DNA from: Pantoea sp. Mb-10
Lineage (GTDB): Bacteria; Pseudomonadota; Gammaproteobacteria; Enterobacterales; Enterobacteriaceae
DNA length: 64,000 bases
Assembly: GCF_021272205.1 (NCBI RefSeq)
Contig: NZ_JAJSDX010000004.1
Location: 62,001 to 126,000, forward strand
Direction of reading: 5' to 3'
This document shows, in pieces, positions 9,027-18,596 of the stretch (within the stretch, counting starts at the first letter, position 1; every line of letters begins with the position of its first letter). The position numbers and the translations under genes are program-made. The notes beneath the pieces are model-generated. The model ran no database searches and was not told the origin of the DNA. It saw only the letters and a program-made list of their open reading frames with translations.

Positions 9027-11450
9027 TTAGCTCAGCGCCACCGCGCTCTCGATGGTCAGGCGCACATCGCTGGTTACCAGCTCTGCCAGCATCTGCCACA
9101 TCTTGTGGCTGCGTTCGGCATCGGCATCCCCCGAATCGCTGATATAGCCTTCATCGCGTAGCGTCAGCACCAGCGCGGTAAACACCGCTTTATCAAAGAA
9201 CTCTGGCGCGTTAATGCCGTTCAACACCGACAGGCGCTGCGCCAGGGTACGGCTCTCTTTTTCCAGCGTGCCGCGGTTAATGGTGGGTTTGGCGCTCAAA
9301 ATCGCAAAGGTAATCGCAAAGCGCTGGAGCGTTTCGCGAATGCCTGCCGCCAGCAGCTGTAGCGTACGGTAGCGGGCGGCGCTCATTTTCAACTGTCCGT
9401 CTTGATAAGTAATCAAGCCCTGACGCGCCAGTTCATTGCACAGATCCTGCAACAGCTGCGGCAGCTGCGCGTTATCCCAGCGCAGGAATAGCTCACTTTT
9501 CAGCATCGGGTACACCAGGCTTACCTGGCGCAACAGCTCGGCCTCGCTGATTTCACGATGCTGCTGCACGATGGCGGCAATCAACGACGGCATCACCAGC
9601 ATGTGATGAATATTGTTGCGGTAATAGGTCATCAGCACCGCCTGCTCGCGCGGTAGGATGATGATATCGCCGATGCTGTCCTGCTCGGTTTCAAACTTGT
9701 TCATGCCCATCGCATGATCCAGCAGCGCTTTGGCACTGAGATCCGGCACCGTGGATTCCGGCGAGTAGGGCACGTTGCGCAGTAGCTGGATGTAGCAGTC
9801 AAGCTGCTCTGTAAGCTGCTCGCGCGTGAGCGAGCGCTGGCGCGAGGCCAGTAACGCGGTAACGCACAGATTCATGGCGTTCGCAGCACCGGCTTCATTA
9901 ATGCGTACCATCAGGCTGGCGGCGATGTCATTCACCACCGGGGTCATCCACGCCGGGCGCTGCGGCTCAATGGGATCGATGGCGTCGCGCCATTCAGGCA
10001 CCTGCTTGTTCAGGTAATTCACCAGCGGTAGCGGCTCACCGAAGTTGACATAGCCCTGTCCGAGGTTGCGCAGCTTGCGCAGGCCGCGCACCATCTGCAC
10101 GAAACCCTCTTTCTCTTTCGCCGCGCCGCGCAGCTCTTTGGCGTAAGTCCCCACTTCCATCACATGCTCATAGCCGATGTAGATAGGCACAAAGGTGATC
10201 GGGCGATTGCCGCCGCGCAGCAGCGCCTGCAGCGTCATGGTCAGGGTGCCGGTTTTGGGATCCAAAAGGCGGCCGGTACGTGAACGTCCGCCTTCCACAA
10301 AGTATTCAACCGAGTAGCCGCGGCTAAACAGCTCGCCCAAATATTCACGGAAAACGGTGGAGTACAGCTTGTTGCCCTTGAAGGTGCGGCGGATAAAGAA
10401 CGCGCCCAGGCGGCGGAAAATCGGGCCCGCTGGCCAGAAATTCAGGTTGATGCCAGCGGCGATGTGCGGCGGCACCAAGCCCTGATGATAGAGCACGTAG
10501 GAGAGCAGTAAGTAGTCCATATGACTACGATGGCACGGCACGTAGACGATTTCGTGCCCATCCTGCGCCAGTTGGCGCACGCGCTCACCGCCGTGCACAT
10601 TGATGCCTTGATAGAGGCGGCTCCAGAGCCAGCCCATCACGCGGTCGGTGACGCGAATCGCTTCGTACGAGAAATCCGCGGCCACTTCTTCCATCATCTC
10701 AATGGCGTTTTGCTGCGCTTTCTCATGCGAGATTTTTTTGCTGCGCGCTTCGTCCTCAACCGCTTTTTCAATGGCTTTAGATTGCAGCAGTTTGTTGAAC
10801 AGATCCTGGCGGGCAGGGAGACGTGGCCCGACGGCGGCTAAGCGCTGGCGCGCAAAATGAATGCGTGCGACGCGCGCGAGCTTCTGCGCAATCGACTTAT
10901 CCGTGCCGTGTTCAGTGGCCATCTGGCGCAGCGATACGGTTGGCGAGAAACGCACAAAGCTGTCGCGGCCGTGCCAAAGAATGGCAAAAAATTTCTCAAT
11001 ACCGTTGAGAATGCGCAGATGCGGCTGGGCTTCACCCTGAATCTCACGACCCGGCGCGCGGCCAAACATCACGGAAACCGGCAGCATTTGGACATCAAGC
11101 TGCGCGTTACTGCGGTGCAGATCCAGATAATCGTGGAACAGCTTGACCGATTCCGGGTTCGCGACAAAGTAGGGGAAAACGCGTGGGCCGTCGTGAATGA
11201 AGACGTGGCGCGGCAACAGAGCACCGTCTATCTCTAACGGCGCCAGCGGATCGGGGAGGTCATGTTTCAGACACTGCGCCCGTAACGTCAGGAGGTCAGC
11301 CTTTGAATCATAAGGCAAAACGTACATTAAGGGACGTGTAGGATCGATCCCTAATTCGGAAATAGGATCGGTCGGGATGACCTTACTTTTCACCAAAATA
11401 GAGAGTGGTAAATTTAATAATTTGTAATAGAGTTTACGCCAACCGGACAT
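9027..11450 (-). CDS. plsB: Glycerol-3-phosphate 1-O-acyltransferase
   Basis: PlsB makes lysophosphatidic acid from glycerol-3-phosphate and acyl-ACP/acyl-CoA at the inner membrane, the first step of phospholipid synthesis. From the ATG at 11450 ([16 protein letters not shown]) the protein has 807 residues, the same as E. coli; an alternative ATG at 11471 would add seven. The acyltransferase HxxxxD motif is in [13 protein letters not shown] (about residue 306), followed by FIRRTFKGN, the block EGGRSRTGR and FVPIYIGYE. The open frame continues far upstream over dgkA, but that is coincidental antisense reading. It is divergent from dgkA. Confidence 0.96.
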   Translation of the reverse strand: MSGWRKLYYKLLNLPLSILVKSKVIPTDPISELGIDPTRPLMYVLPYDSKADLLTLRAQCLKHDLPDPLAPLEIDGALLPRHVFIHDGPRVFPYFVANPESVKLFHDYLDLHRSNAQLDVQMLPVSVMFGRAPGREIQGEAQPHLRILNGIEKFFAILWHGRDSFVRFSPTVSLRQMATEHGTDKSIAQKLARVARIHFARQRLAAVGPRLPARQDLFNKLLQSKAIEKAVEDEARSKKISHEKAQQNAIEMMEEVAADFSYEAIRVTDRVMGWLWSRLYQGINVHGGERVRQLAQDGHEIVYVPCHRSHMDYLLLSYVLYHQGLVPPHIAAGINLNFWPAGPIFRRLGAFFIRRTFKGNKLYSTVFREYLGELFSRGYSVEYFVEGGRSRTGRLLDPKTGTLTMTLQALLRGGNRPITFVPIYIGYEHVMEVGTYAKELRGAAKEKEGFVQMVRGLRKLRNLGQGYVNFGEPLPLVNYLNKQVPEWRDAIDPIEPQRPAWMTPVVNDIAASLMVRINEAGAANAMNLCVTALLASRQRSLTREQLTEQLDCYIQLLRNVPYSPESTVPDLSAKALLDHAMGMNKFETEQDSIGDIIILPREQAVLMTYYRNNIHHMLVMPSLIAAIVQQHREISEAELLRQVSLVYPMLKSELFLRWDNAQLPQLLQDLCNELARQGLITYQDGQLKMSAARYRTLQLLAAGIRETLQRFAITFAILSAKPTINRGTLEKESRTLAQRLSVLNGINAPEFFDKAVFTALVLTLRDEGYISDSGDADAERSHKMWQMLAELVTSDVRLTIESAVALS

Positions 11451-11576
11451 AGACAACTTAAAGCCTCTCATTAACAAAGCGCGGCAAGCATACCAGAAAC
11501 CGCGGTGAAGATCTGTGTCGCTGGCGCGTCGCGCAGCCCTGACATTGACGTCAGAATAATTCAAGGGTTCCAAAAC

Positions 11577-11948
11577 ATGGCAAATAATGTCACGGGTTTT
11601 ATCAGAATTATTAAAGCAGCCGGTTATTCCTGGCAAGGATTGCGGGCCGCCTGGCAATATGAAGCCGCGTTTCGCCAGGAGGCGATTGCGGCGCTGATTG
11701 CGATTGGCGTGGCATGCTGGTTGGACGTGGAAGCGATCACGCGCGTGCTGCTGGTGGGCTCGGTGGCGCTGGTTATGATCGTTGAGATCCTTAACAGCGC
11801 CATTGAAGCCGTAGTCGATCGCATTGGTCAGGAAAGGCATCCGCTGGCGGGGCGCGCCAAGGATATGGGATCGGCAGCGGTGTCTTTGACGATTTTGCTG
11901 GCGCTGTTCGTGTGGATTGTCTTGCTGTGGTCCCATTTCAACCCGTGA
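11577..11948 (+). CDS. dgkA: Diacylglycerol kinase
   Basis: A 123-residue, three-helix inner-membrane kinase that phosphorylates diacylglycerol, recycling the by-product of osmoregulated glucan synthesis into phosphatidate. The start [20 protein letters not shown] at 11577 matches E. coli DgkA. The signature [13 protein letters not shown] with the catalytic and metal-binding glutamates is intact, as is the amphipathic N-terminal helix. It is divergent from plsB, another phospholipid gene, with 126 bases between starts. Confidence 0.96.
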   Translation: MANNVTGFIRIIKAAGYSWQGLRAAWQYEAAFRQEAIAALIAIGVACWLDVEAITRVLLVGSVALVMIVEILNSAIEAVVDRIGQERHPLAGRAKDMGSAAVSLTILLALFVWIVLLWSHFNP

Positions 11949-12007
11949 ATTCAGCGGCGTTAAACGGCTGATTTTTCCATCGGTTTCGGTTTTCATTTCG
12001 CCAATAC

Positions 12008-12042
12008 CTGTATATACTCACAGCGACTGTATAAACAACCAG
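12008..12042 (+). promoter_or_regulatory. Two LexA (SOS) boxes of the lexA promoter
   Basis: CTGTATATACTCACAG (12008-12023) and CTGTATAAACAACCAG (12027-12042) both fit CTG-N10-CAG. The tandem arrangement just before the ribosome binding site is the same as in E. coli lexA and gives tight autoregulation. Confidence 0.92.
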
Positions 12043-12050
12043 GGGGCGGG

Positions 12051-12665
12051 ATGAAAGCGTTAACGACAAGGCAGCAGCAGGTCTACGACCTGATTCGCGA
12101 CCATATTAACCAGACGGGTATGCCGCCTACGCGTGCGGAGATTGCTGCTCAGCTGGGTTTTCGCTCGCCTAACGCAGCGGAAGAGCATCTCAAAGCGCTG
12201 GCGCGCAAGGGCGTTATCGAGATTGTCTCTGGCGCATCGCGCGGTATTCGCCTGCTGATGGAAGAAGAAACCTCAGAAGGGCTGCCGCTGATTGGCCGCG
12301 TGGCCGCGGGCGAACCGCTGCTGGCGCAGGAGCACATCGAAGCGCACTATCAGGTGGACGGCAATCTGTTTAAGCCGTCGGCGGACTTCTTACTGCGCGT
12401 AAGCGGTATGTCGATGAAAGACATCGGCATTATGGACGGCGACCTGCTCGCGGTACATAAGACACAAGAAGCGCGAAATGGCCAGGTTGTGGTGGCGCGC
12501 ATTGACGATGAAGTCACCGTGAAGCGCTGGAAAAAGCAGGGTGCCATCGTGCAGCTGCTGCCCGAAAACAGTGATTTTGAGCCGATTGTTGTCGATACGC
12601 GTCAGCAGTCGCTCACCGTTGAAGGCCTTGCCGTCGGTATCGTCCGCAACGGCGAATGGCTTTAA
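12051..12665 (+). CDS. lexA: LexA repressor
   Basis: SOS regulator, 204 residues, two more than E. coli because of a small insertion in the linker ([10 protein letters not shown]). The winged-helix DNA-binding domain covers about residues 1-70 ([20 protein letters not shown] recognition region). The cleavage site is VAA-GEP with the scissile bond after Ala86, and the self-cleavage pair is Ser121 (SGMSMKD) and Lys158 (EVTVKRW). RecA filaments stimulate cleavage after DNA damage. The ribosome binding site GGGGGCGGG precedes the ATG. dinF follows, as in E. coli. Confidence 0.98.
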   Translation: MKALTTRQQQVYDLIRDHINQTGMPPTRAEIAAQLGFRSPNAAEEHLKALARKGVIEIVSGASRGIRLLMEEETSEGLPLIGRVAAGEPLLAQEHIEAHYQVDGNLFKPSADFLLRVSGMSMKDIGIMDGDLLAVHKTQEARNGQVVVARIDDEVTVKRWKKQGAIVQLLPENSDFEPIVVDTRQQSLTVEGLAVGIVRNGEWL

Positions 12666-12684
12666 CCTTGCTTTGATCTCCCCC

Positions 12685-12714
12685 GTTGCGGTAGCGTAAC
12701 TGCGCTGCCGCAAC
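12685..12714 (+). other. Hairpin between lexA and dinF
   Basis: GTTGCGGTAGCG-TAACTG-CGCTGCCGCAAC is a near-perfect stem-loop without an adjacent T-run. It may attenuate or process the lexA-dinF transcript; the sequence alone does not decide. Confidence 0.5.
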
Positions 12715-12800
12715 CTGATGTTGCCCTTTCTTTTTCCTCGCGCTTTCTTGCTGGCGGGCGCAGTCAGCGCGTTTGCCTAACGTCATAATGGAATGCGCGA

Positions 12801-14126
12801 ATGCTGTTTTTCTCCCCTTCAGATAAAGCCCTGTGGCGACTTGCCTTGCCGATGATTTTGTCGAACGTGACGGTGCCGCTGCTCGGCGTGGTCGATACCG
12901 CGGTTATCGGTCATCTCGACAGTCCGGTTTATCTCGGCGGCGTGGCGGTGGGCACCACCGCAACCAGCTTTGTTTTCATGCTGCTGCTGTTTCTACGCAT
13001 GAGCACCACCGGCCTGACGGCACAAGCGTTCGGGGCGAATCATCCCCTTGCTCTGGCGCGTGCGCTGATCCAGCCGCTGTTGATTGCCATGCTTGCCGGT
13101 GTGCTGTTTATGCTATTGCGCACGCCCGCCAGCGATATGGCCGCCGCGCTGATGGGCGGCAGCGAAGCGGTACAGCAGCAGGCGCGCCTCTTTATTGATA
13201 TCCGCTGGCTCAGCGCGCCCGCAAGTTTAGCCAACCTGGTGATCCTCGGTTGGCTGCTGGGCGTACAGCATGCGCGGGCACCGATGGTGCTGCTGATTGT
13301 TGGGAATCTGGTCAATATCCTGCTCGATCTGTTGTTTGTATTGCACTGGCACTGGGGCGTAAGGGGCGCCGCTGCCGCCACCGCGCTGGCGGAATACGTC
13401 ACGCTGGCGGTTGGCGCGTGGATGGTGATCGGCGTGCTGAAGCAGCGTGGCATCAGCCTAAACCTGTTAATGCAGGGCTGGCGCGGCGATACCGCTCGTT
13501 TGTTTCGACTCAACCGCGACATTATGCTGCGCTCGCTGATGCTGCAGCTCTGCTTTGCTTCCGTCACGCTGCTGGGCGCGCGGCTCGGACCCGACGTGGT
13601 CGCGGTGAATGCGGTGCTGCTGATGTTTTTAACGTTTACTGCCTACGCGCTGGACGGGTTTGCCTATGCGGTTGAAGCCTGCTCCGGCGAGGCCATGGGC
13701 GCGCGCGACCGCAGCCGCCTGCGGCTGATTTGGCAAGCGGCTTGCCGACAGGCTGGCGTCGTGGCGCTGCTGTTTGCGCTGATTTATGCGCTAGAGGGAG
13801 AGCATCTGGTGGCGATGCTCACGTCGCTTGAGGCGCTGCGCGCCATGGCAGATCGCTATCTGCTGTGGCAGGTCGTGCTGCCGCTGGTGGGCGTCTGGTG
13901 CTATCTGCTGGACGGGATGTTTGTCGGCGCGACGCGCGGTCGCGACATGCGCAACAGCATGATGGTGGCGGCGGTGGGTTATGGCCTCACGCTGCTGTCG
14001 CTCCCCTGGTTAGGCAATCACGGCCTGTGGCTGGCGCTAACGGTGTTTCTGGCGCTGCGTGGTCTTACGCTCTGGCTGATCTGGCACCGGCACTGGCAGC
14101 GCGACAGCTGGTTTTCCAATGAATAA
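12801..14126 (+). CDS. dinF: MATE family efflux protein DinF
   Basis: A 441-residue membrane protein with about 12 hydrophobic helices in two homologous halves, belonging to the DinF branch of the MATE drug/sodium or proton antiporters. The N-terminus (DKALWRLALPMILSNVTVPLLGVVDTAVIGHL) carries the family pattern. E. coli DinF is SOS-induced by read-through from lexA and protects against oxidative and bile-salt stress. Here the gene also follows lexA, with a 135-base gap and no LexA box of its own. Confidence 0.93.
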   Translation: MLFFSPSDKALWRLALPMILSNVTVPLLGVVDTAVIGHLDSPVYLGGVAVGTTATSFVFMLLLFLRMSTTGLTAQAFGANHPLALARALIQPLLIAMLAGVLFMLLRTPASDMAAALMGGSEAVQQQARLFIDIRWLSAPASLANLVILGWLLGVQHARAPMVLLIVGNLVNILLDLLFVLHWHWGVRGAAAATALAEYVTLAVGAWMVIGVLKQRGISLNLLMQGWRGDTARLFRLNRDIMLRSLMLQLCFASVTLLGARLGPDVVAVNAVLLMFLTFTAYALDGFAYAVEACSGEAMGARDRSRLRLIWQAACRQAGVVALLFALIYALEGEHLVAMLTSLEALRAMADRYLLWQVVLPLVGVWCYLLDGMFVGATRGRDMRNSMMVAAVGYGLTLLSLPWLGNHGLWLALTVFLALRGLTLWLIWHRHWQRDSWFSNE

Positions 14127-14285
14127 GCGCAGCGGAAGCCCTCGATAATTCTGTATTTTTTTGCATATTCCCGCTTGGCTACTACAATTAACTCTATCAG
14201 CGCAATAGAGCAGCGCGTTGTGGTTATTATTGCCGTGAAAAGCAGGCAATTATCGCACCTAATCAGGATGACGTGGAGGATTGTA

Positions 14286-14498
14286 ATGAACAAAGACGAA
14301 GCGAGCGGTAACTGGAAGCAGTTTAAAGGCAAATTCAAAGAAAAATGGGGCAAGCTGACAGACGATGACATGACAGTCATTGAAGGTAAGCGCGATCAGC
14401 TTGTCGGCAAGATCCAGGAACGCTACGGCTATGCTAAAGATCAGGCCGAGCGTGAAGTCTCTGACTGGGAAAGTCAGAATAAAGATTATCGCTGGTAA
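14286..14498 (+). CDS. yjbJ: CsbD family stress protein YjbJ
   Basis: A 70-residue, highly charged soluble protein (NKDEASGNWKQFKGKFKEKW start, GKIQERYGYAKDQAEREV middle) of the CsbD family, abundant in stationary and osmotic stress in E. coli; its molecular role is unknown. GGAGG at 14276-14280 places the start at 14286. The order dinF-yjbJ-zur is conserved with E. coli. Confidence 0.93.
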   Translation: MNKDEASGNWKQFKGKFKEKWGKLTDDDMTVIEGKRDQLVGKIQERYGYAKDQAEREVSDWESQNKDYRW

Positions 14499-14550
14499 GC
14501 AATAAAAAGTTACGGAAGACGCTCCTACCCCGCTGATCGCCCGTCAGCAA

Positions 14551-14570
14551 GGCACAAGGATGTGCCCTTT
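14551..14570. terminator. Terminator between convergent yjbJ and zur
   Basis: GGCACA-AGGA-TGTGCC followed by CTTTAT is a compact hairpin ending at the zur stop codon. It is moderate as a plus-strand terminator. Confidence 0.55.
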
Positions 14571-15087
14571 ATCCTCTTCTGGTCTTTTTCTTCTCTGCAT
14601 CATGATCGTGCTGGCAGTGCTCGTGTTGGGTACAGGCGGCAACTTCTGTGCAGCGTTCGCATAAGCCATGCGCTTCTATCACGCTGGTGCGGAACGTAAA
14701 TCCCGCCTGATCGGCGAGAGCGGCAATGATCTTTTCCACGCCCTGTGCGTGCTTTTCAGTGACGGTGGCGCAGTTGTCGCACACCAACATCACCGACGTG
14801 TGGGCGGGCTCATCAAAATGATGGCACACCACGTAGCTGTTGTTCGACTCCACGCGGTGAATAAAACCCTGCTCCAGCAAGAAATCCAGCGCGCGATAAA
14901 TGGTAGGTGGCTTGGCCTGCGGCTCGCTGACGCGGAGCTGATCCAGCAAATCATACGCACTCACCGATCCCTTTTGTTCAGCCATAAGGCGCAGCACTTC
15001 GGCACGCTGTGGCGTTAGCCGCACGCCGCGATCGAGGCAAAGCGCCTCTGCCTGCGTCAATAGTTGTGCAGTCGTAAGGGTTGACAT
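14569..15087 (-). CDS. zur: Zinc uptake regulator Zur
   Basis: Fur-family repressor, 172 residues, controlling znuACB and other zinc-sparing genes. The DNA-binding domain spans about residues 1-85 (LTPQRAEVLRLM, PPTIYRALDFLLEQGFIHR). The structural zinc site cysteines are at the E. coli positions Cys103/Cys106 (VCDNC) and Cys143/Cys146 (LCERC). The C-terminus is His-rich (TQHEHCQHDHD), like E. coli Zur but longer in charged residues. A weak Zur-like palindrome stands 25 bases upstream. Confidence 0.96.
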   Translation of the reverse strand: MSTLTTAQLLTQAEALCLDRGVRLTPQRAEVLRLMAEQKGSVSAYDLLDQLRVSEPQAKPPTIYRALDFLLEQGFIHRVESNNSYVVCHHFDEPAHTSVMLVCDNCATVTEKHAQGVEKIIAALADQAGFTFRTSVIEAHGLCERCTEVAACTQHEHCQHDHDAEKKKTRRG

Positions 15088-15534
15088 AAGCGTTCTCCTG
15101 GTTACATGCGATGTTATTTTATCACATTAAACCTTCCCTGTGCTGCGATTGCGCATATCCCAGGCTGCTTATAAAAAGGCTTATCTATCATAAGATTATT
15201 TTATTCTCGTACGAAAACCTTCCTGCTTAATCCCTTTGTGCCGCGTAACGGCCGCCGCCTGAGAAAAATCCTGAATTTTTTATTTTGCAACGCGTGCGCT
15301 TAGCGTATAAGGTTCAAAAGGCCTTAAGTAATATCTGGTATCAATTAAGAACTTGTTTATTTCTTTGCATAATAAAAACGCAGAATGGTCTTTTTGCATC
15401 CAATTCTGCGAATAGCAGTGCTATTTCCTTTCAATTCACAGCAATGAAGCGTTAGCCGACGTTCACAATAGCGGTTAACTAAACTGTTTCGTCGCGGCGA
15501 CGCCAGCGACATATTTTAAGGTGATGGCAGATTC
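15088..15534. other. 447-base intergenic region between zur and the TraF-like gene
   Basis: No coding frame of interest. It holds the zur promoter side (including TGTTATTTTATCACA at 15112-15126, a weak Zur-box-like palindrome), AT-rich sequence, and an inverted repeat, CGCAGAAT at 15379-15386 and ATTCTGCG at 15403-15410, separated by 16 bases. The latter is placed where a regulator of the downstream outer-membrane protein could bind. Confidence 0.4.
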
Positions 15535-16785
15535 ATGGTGAAGACATTATTCAAGCAGAGAAAACTCGCTTATCTTGTTGGTTTGAATGCGGTATTGCTT
15601 TCTTCTTCGGCTCTGGCGGCTGGCACCTGGTATGACGCCCGTAATGATGCCATGGGCGGAACGGGCGTGGCTTCTTCGCAATGGGGGTCTGCGGTACTGG
15701 CTAACCCGGCGCTAATGACCAAAGCGCAACCGGAAGACAATGTCAGCATCCTTTTCCCGTCTGCCGGTGTGCAAATCACTGACAAAGACAAAATGGTCGA
15801 TCGCATCGACGATATTACCGATACGGTAAATCGCTATCGCGATGAGGCAAACAACTTCACGCTGCAAGATCTGCTCAACGGCTTCCCGGAGCTGCGTTCA
15901 GCCGCGGGCGATATGGCCAACCAGCTACGCGGTCTGCGCGGCAACAAAGCCAACGGCAAAGCCGGTGTTGCGCTGGCCGTGACGATACCGAATGAAACCC
16001 TGCCTTTTGCGTTTGTTACCAAAGCCTACGGCACGGTGCATCTGCGTGCTAACGTGGCGCAAAGCGATATCACTTACCTCGATCAGGTGGCGGCGGGCGA
16101 CCGTATTCCGTTACCCGGTGACCAAAGTCAGTTGCGCTCCAGCGCGAATGGCTTAGCGGCGCTGGTCACCGATTACGGCGTGGCGATGGCGCATGAATTT
16201 TCTATCGCGGGCCATCCGGTTTCGATTGGTGTGACGCCAAAGGTCCAGAAAACCTGGCTGTATAACTACAGCGCCAGCGTCTACAACTACGACAAAAACG
16301 ATCTGAAAAATGGTCGCTATCGCAGCTCAGACACCGGGTTTAACGTGGATGCCGGTTTAGCCACCGACTTCGCGGAAAACTGGACCTTCGGCGTTACCGG
16401 GCAGAACCTGATCGCCCGCGATCTCGATACCAAAGAGGTTAACGGCTATCGCGATACCTACCAAATTCGTCCGCTGGTGACGACCGGCCTCGCCTGGAAT
16501 TACGGCCCTGTGACCTTAACCAGCGACGTTGACCTGACCGAAACCAAACGCTTTAAAAGCGAAGAGAGCAGCCAGTACGCGGGCGTCGGTGCAGAATATC
16601 GCGTGCTCGAATGGTTGGCGCTGCGCGCCGGTTATCGTGCAGATATGAAATCTACCGATGCGAATGTCGTCACCGCAGGCTTAGGAATTTCACCGTTCAA
16701 CAATGCGGTACATCTGGATTTAGGCGGCTCCGTGGGCGAGGACCGTACCTGGGGTGCGATGATGCAGCTCGGTTTCAATTTCTAA
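15535..16785 (+). CDS. TraF-like (PF13729-type) outer-membrane beta-barrel protein
   Basis: A 416-residue exported protein: signal peptide to about residue 29 (SSSALAAG), then [20 protein letters not shown], the FadL/TraF_2-like start in which a conserved early segment contacts the barrel. The rest is beta-rich with alternating aromatic residues and ends in a terminal Phe (MMQLGFNF), the outer-membrane insertion signal. Databases usually call such proteins conjugal transfer TraF, but nothing here suggests conjugation; substrate or role is unknown. It is an insertion relative to E. coli, where dusA lies near zur without it. A terminator follows. Confidence 0.75.
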   Translation: MVKTLFKQRKLAYLVGLNAVLLSSSALAAGTWYDARNDAMGGTGVASSQWGSAVLANPALMTKAQPEDNVSILFPSAGVQITDKDKMVDRIDDITDTVNRYRDEANNFTLQDLLNGFPELRSAAGDMANQLRGLRGNKANGKAGVALAVTIPNETLPFAFVTKAYGTVHLRANVAQSDITYLDQVAAGDRIPLPGDQSQLRSSANGLAALVTDYGVAMAHEFSIAGHPVSIGVTPKVQKTWLYNYSASVYNYDKNDLKNGRYRSSDTGFNVDAGLATDFAENWTFGVTGQNLIARDLDTKEVNGYRDTYQIRPLVTTGLAWNYGPVTLTSDVDLTETKRFKSEESSQYAGVGAEYRVLEWLALRAGYRADMKSTDANVVTAGLGISPFNNAVHLDLGGSVGEDRTWGAMMQLGFNF

Positions 16786-16834
16786 TCGCACCTCGGTTCG
16801 TTCGCTCCGCAGCGGACGATGCGCCGCTACTGAA

Positions 16835-16864
16835 CAGGTCGCCACTGGCGGCCTGTTTTTTTCC
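16835..16864 (+). terminator. Terminator after the TraF-like gene
   Basis: CAGGTCGCC-ACT-GGCGGCCTG is a stem (one mismatch) followed by a run of seven T, a standard intrinsic terminator. Confidence 0.75.
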
Positions 16865-16963
16865 CCTCCTGTCGCCCGCCGGGGCTGGCTGTGCCCGAAT
16901 CCATGTTGTGCTATCATTGCGCAGTTTCTCATCACTCAACTTATACCGGATATACTGCGTTTC

Positions 16964-17959
16964 ATGACTGATACTCTCACTTCGCAACGTTTCTCGATCG
17001 CCCCGATGCTGGACTGGACCGATCGCCACTGCCGCTATTTCCACCGTAAGCTCAGCGGTGACACGCTGCTGTACACCGAAATGGTGACCACGGGCGCGAT
17101 TATCCACGGTAAAGGCGACTATCTGGCCTACAGCGAAGAAGAGCATCCGCTGGCGTTGCAGCTGGGCGGCAGCGATCCTGCGGCACTGGCGCAGTGCGCC
17201 GCACTGGCAGAAGCGCGCGGTTATGATGAGATCAATCTCAACGTGGGCTGCCCGTCCGATCGCGTGCAGAACGGCCGTTTTGGCGCCTGCCTGATGGGCG
17301 AAGCGGCGTTAGTCACCGACTGCATTAAAGCCATGCGCGATGCGGTAAGCATTCCGGTCACGGTGAAAACGCGTATTGGCATTGATGAGCAGGACAGCTA
17401 TGCCTTCCTGTGTGAGTTCATCGATACCGTAGCGAACCAGGGCGGCTGTGACACCTTTATCATTCACGCGCGTAAAGCCTGGCTTTCCGGCCTGAGCCCA
17501 AAAGAGAACCGCGAGATCCCGCCGCTGGATTACCCGCGCGTTTATCAGCTGAAAAAGGATTTCCCCGCGCTGACGCTGGCCATCAACGGCGGCGTAAAAA
17601 CGCTCGAAGAGGCTAAAGCCCATTTACAGCATGTGGATGGCGTGATGATGGGCCGCGAAGCCTATCAAAACCCGGGCATTCTGCTGCAGGTCGATCGCGA
17701 ACTCTTCGGCCGCGATGCGCCGAGTGCGGATCCGGTGGCGGTGGTGCGCGCGATGTATCCTTATATCGAGGCGGAATTGAGTAAAGGCACGTATCTGGGC
17801 CACATTACGCGGCATATGCTCGGCCTGTTCCAGGGGATTCCTGGCGCACGTCAGTGGCGCCGCTACCTGAGTGAAAATGCCCACAAACCGGGCGCAGACG
17901 TACGAGTGCTAGAGGCGGCGCTGACGCTGGTCGCCGATCGTATCCCGCAGGAAGCGTAA
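16964..17959 (+). CDS. dusA: tRNA-dihydrouridine(20/20a) synthase
   Basis: FMN-dependent enzyme reducing uridine 20 and 20a in the tRNA D-loop, 331 residues. The TIM-barrel start [16 protein letters not shown], catalytic Cys96 in [17 protein letters not shown] phosphate-binding AINGGVK and [12 protein letters not shown] are all present, and the C-terminal helical tRNA-binding domain is full length. The start at 16964 agrees with family N-termini. A terminator follows directly. Confidence 0.96.
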   Translation: MTDTLTSQRFSIAPMLDWTDRHCRYFHRKLSGDTLLYTEMVTTGAIIHGKGDYLAYSEEEHPLALQLGGSDPAALAQCAALAEARGYDEINLNVGCPSDRVQNGRFGACLMGEAALVTDCIKAMRDAVSIPVTVKTRIGIDEQDSYAFLCEFIDTVANQGGCDTFIIHARKAWLSGLSPKENREIPPLDYPRVYQLKKDFPALTLAINGGVKTLEEAKAHLQHVDGVMMGREAYQNPGILLQVDRELFGRDAPSADPVAVVRAMYPYIEAELSKGTYLGHITRHMLGLFQGIPGARQWRRYLSENAHKPGADVRVLEAALTLVADRIPQEA

Positions 17960-17984
17960 GCACGCGCCGCGACACAGCGAATAA

Positions 17985-18009
17985 AACCGCGCCAGGCGCG
18001 GTTTTTTTT
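17985..18009 (+). terminator. dusA terminator
   Basis: ACCGCGCC-A-GGCGCGGT hairpin followed by eight T. Confidence 0.88.
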
Positions 18010-18097
18010 CGCTACTTTTTCGTGTATTTCATCACCTTGAATACCTGCCAACTCTCCCAAATGTTCTAAATTCAAGCAGTTAATTATAAATCCGTGC

Positions 18098-18113
18098 TGG
18101 CATGAATCTTGTA
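18098..18113 (+). promoter_or_regulatory. Sigma-54 promoter of pspG
   Basis: TGGCATGAATCTTGTA has GG and GT separated by ten bases, matching the -24/-12 pattern TGGCAC-N5-TTGCA with a weak -12 GC. pspG is a sigma-54/PspF target in E. coli, and the element lies 35 bases before the start codon. PspF binding sites would be upstream near 18010-18060; none was resolved by eye. Confidence 0.65.
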
Positions 18114-18147
18114 ACGTTATCGGCATCATCGAAACGGGAGAACGTGC

Positions 18148-18408
18148 GTGGACATCCTATTTGTTATCGGTTTTTTTCTGACGCTGCTGCTAACCGGCAT
18201 TTCGCTGCTCGGCGCAATCGCAGCGCTGGTCGTCGCGACCTTGCTGATGCTGGTGGGTGGGCTGTTTATCACGGTATTGAAAGTATTGCCGTGGCTGTTG
18301 CTTGCCGTGGCGGCGGTATGGGTATATCGAACAGGGATAAACCCAACCCGTCGCGTTTCTGCCCGGCGTAGAAAAAGTCAGCAGCGCGTGCGGCGCAGCT
18401 GGCATTAA
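18148..18408 (+). CDS. pspG: Phage shock protein G
   Basis: Small inner-membrane protein of the phage-shock envelope stress response, 86 residues. It starts at a GTG (18148) followed by DILFVIGFFLTLLLTG, aligning with E. coli PspG, which has a similar LLFVIGFF start. Two or three hydrophobic segments (LLGAIAALVVATLLMLVGGL, VLPWLLLAVAAVWV) precede a basic tail that is longer in arginine than in E. coli. It stands between dusA and qor as in E. coli, with its own sigma-54 promoter. Confidence 0.88.
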   Translation: MDILFVIGFFLTLLLTGISLLGAIAALVVATLLMLVGGLFITVLKVLPWLLLAVAAVWVYRTGINPTRRVSARRRKSQQRVRRSWH

Positions 18409-18560
18409 ATGCGGGACGGATCACAGAGTGCGTCACTGCTTTGCTTAATAACGCAATTAAACATATTTTTTTCTTATGTTTTCTGTCAGGATGTTTTCCA
18501 TGAATTATGTGTATTCATCGCCGCTGTCCCTACACCAGCGCGAACAATAAAAAAGAAAGA

Positions 18561-18585
18561 AAAAGGGCCTTCTTCGGAAGGCCCT
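18561..18585 (-). terminator. qor terminator
   Basis: GGGCCTTC-TTCG-GAAGGCCC hairpin with a T-rich tail on the minus strand (opposite AAAAAGAAAGAAAAA), just after the qor stop. Confidence 0.88.
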
Positions 18586-18596
18586 CGCTTTTTGCG

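Noticed and set aside
11451-11996. Long N-terminal extension of plsB reaching over dgkA
   Set aside because: The extension is antisense to dgkA, and the ATG at 11450 gives exactly the E. coli length and start.
15112-15126. Zur box upstream of zur as a firm feature
   Set aside because: TGTTATTTTATCACA is palindromic but too short and imperfect compared with the full Zur consensus; mentioned only as weak.
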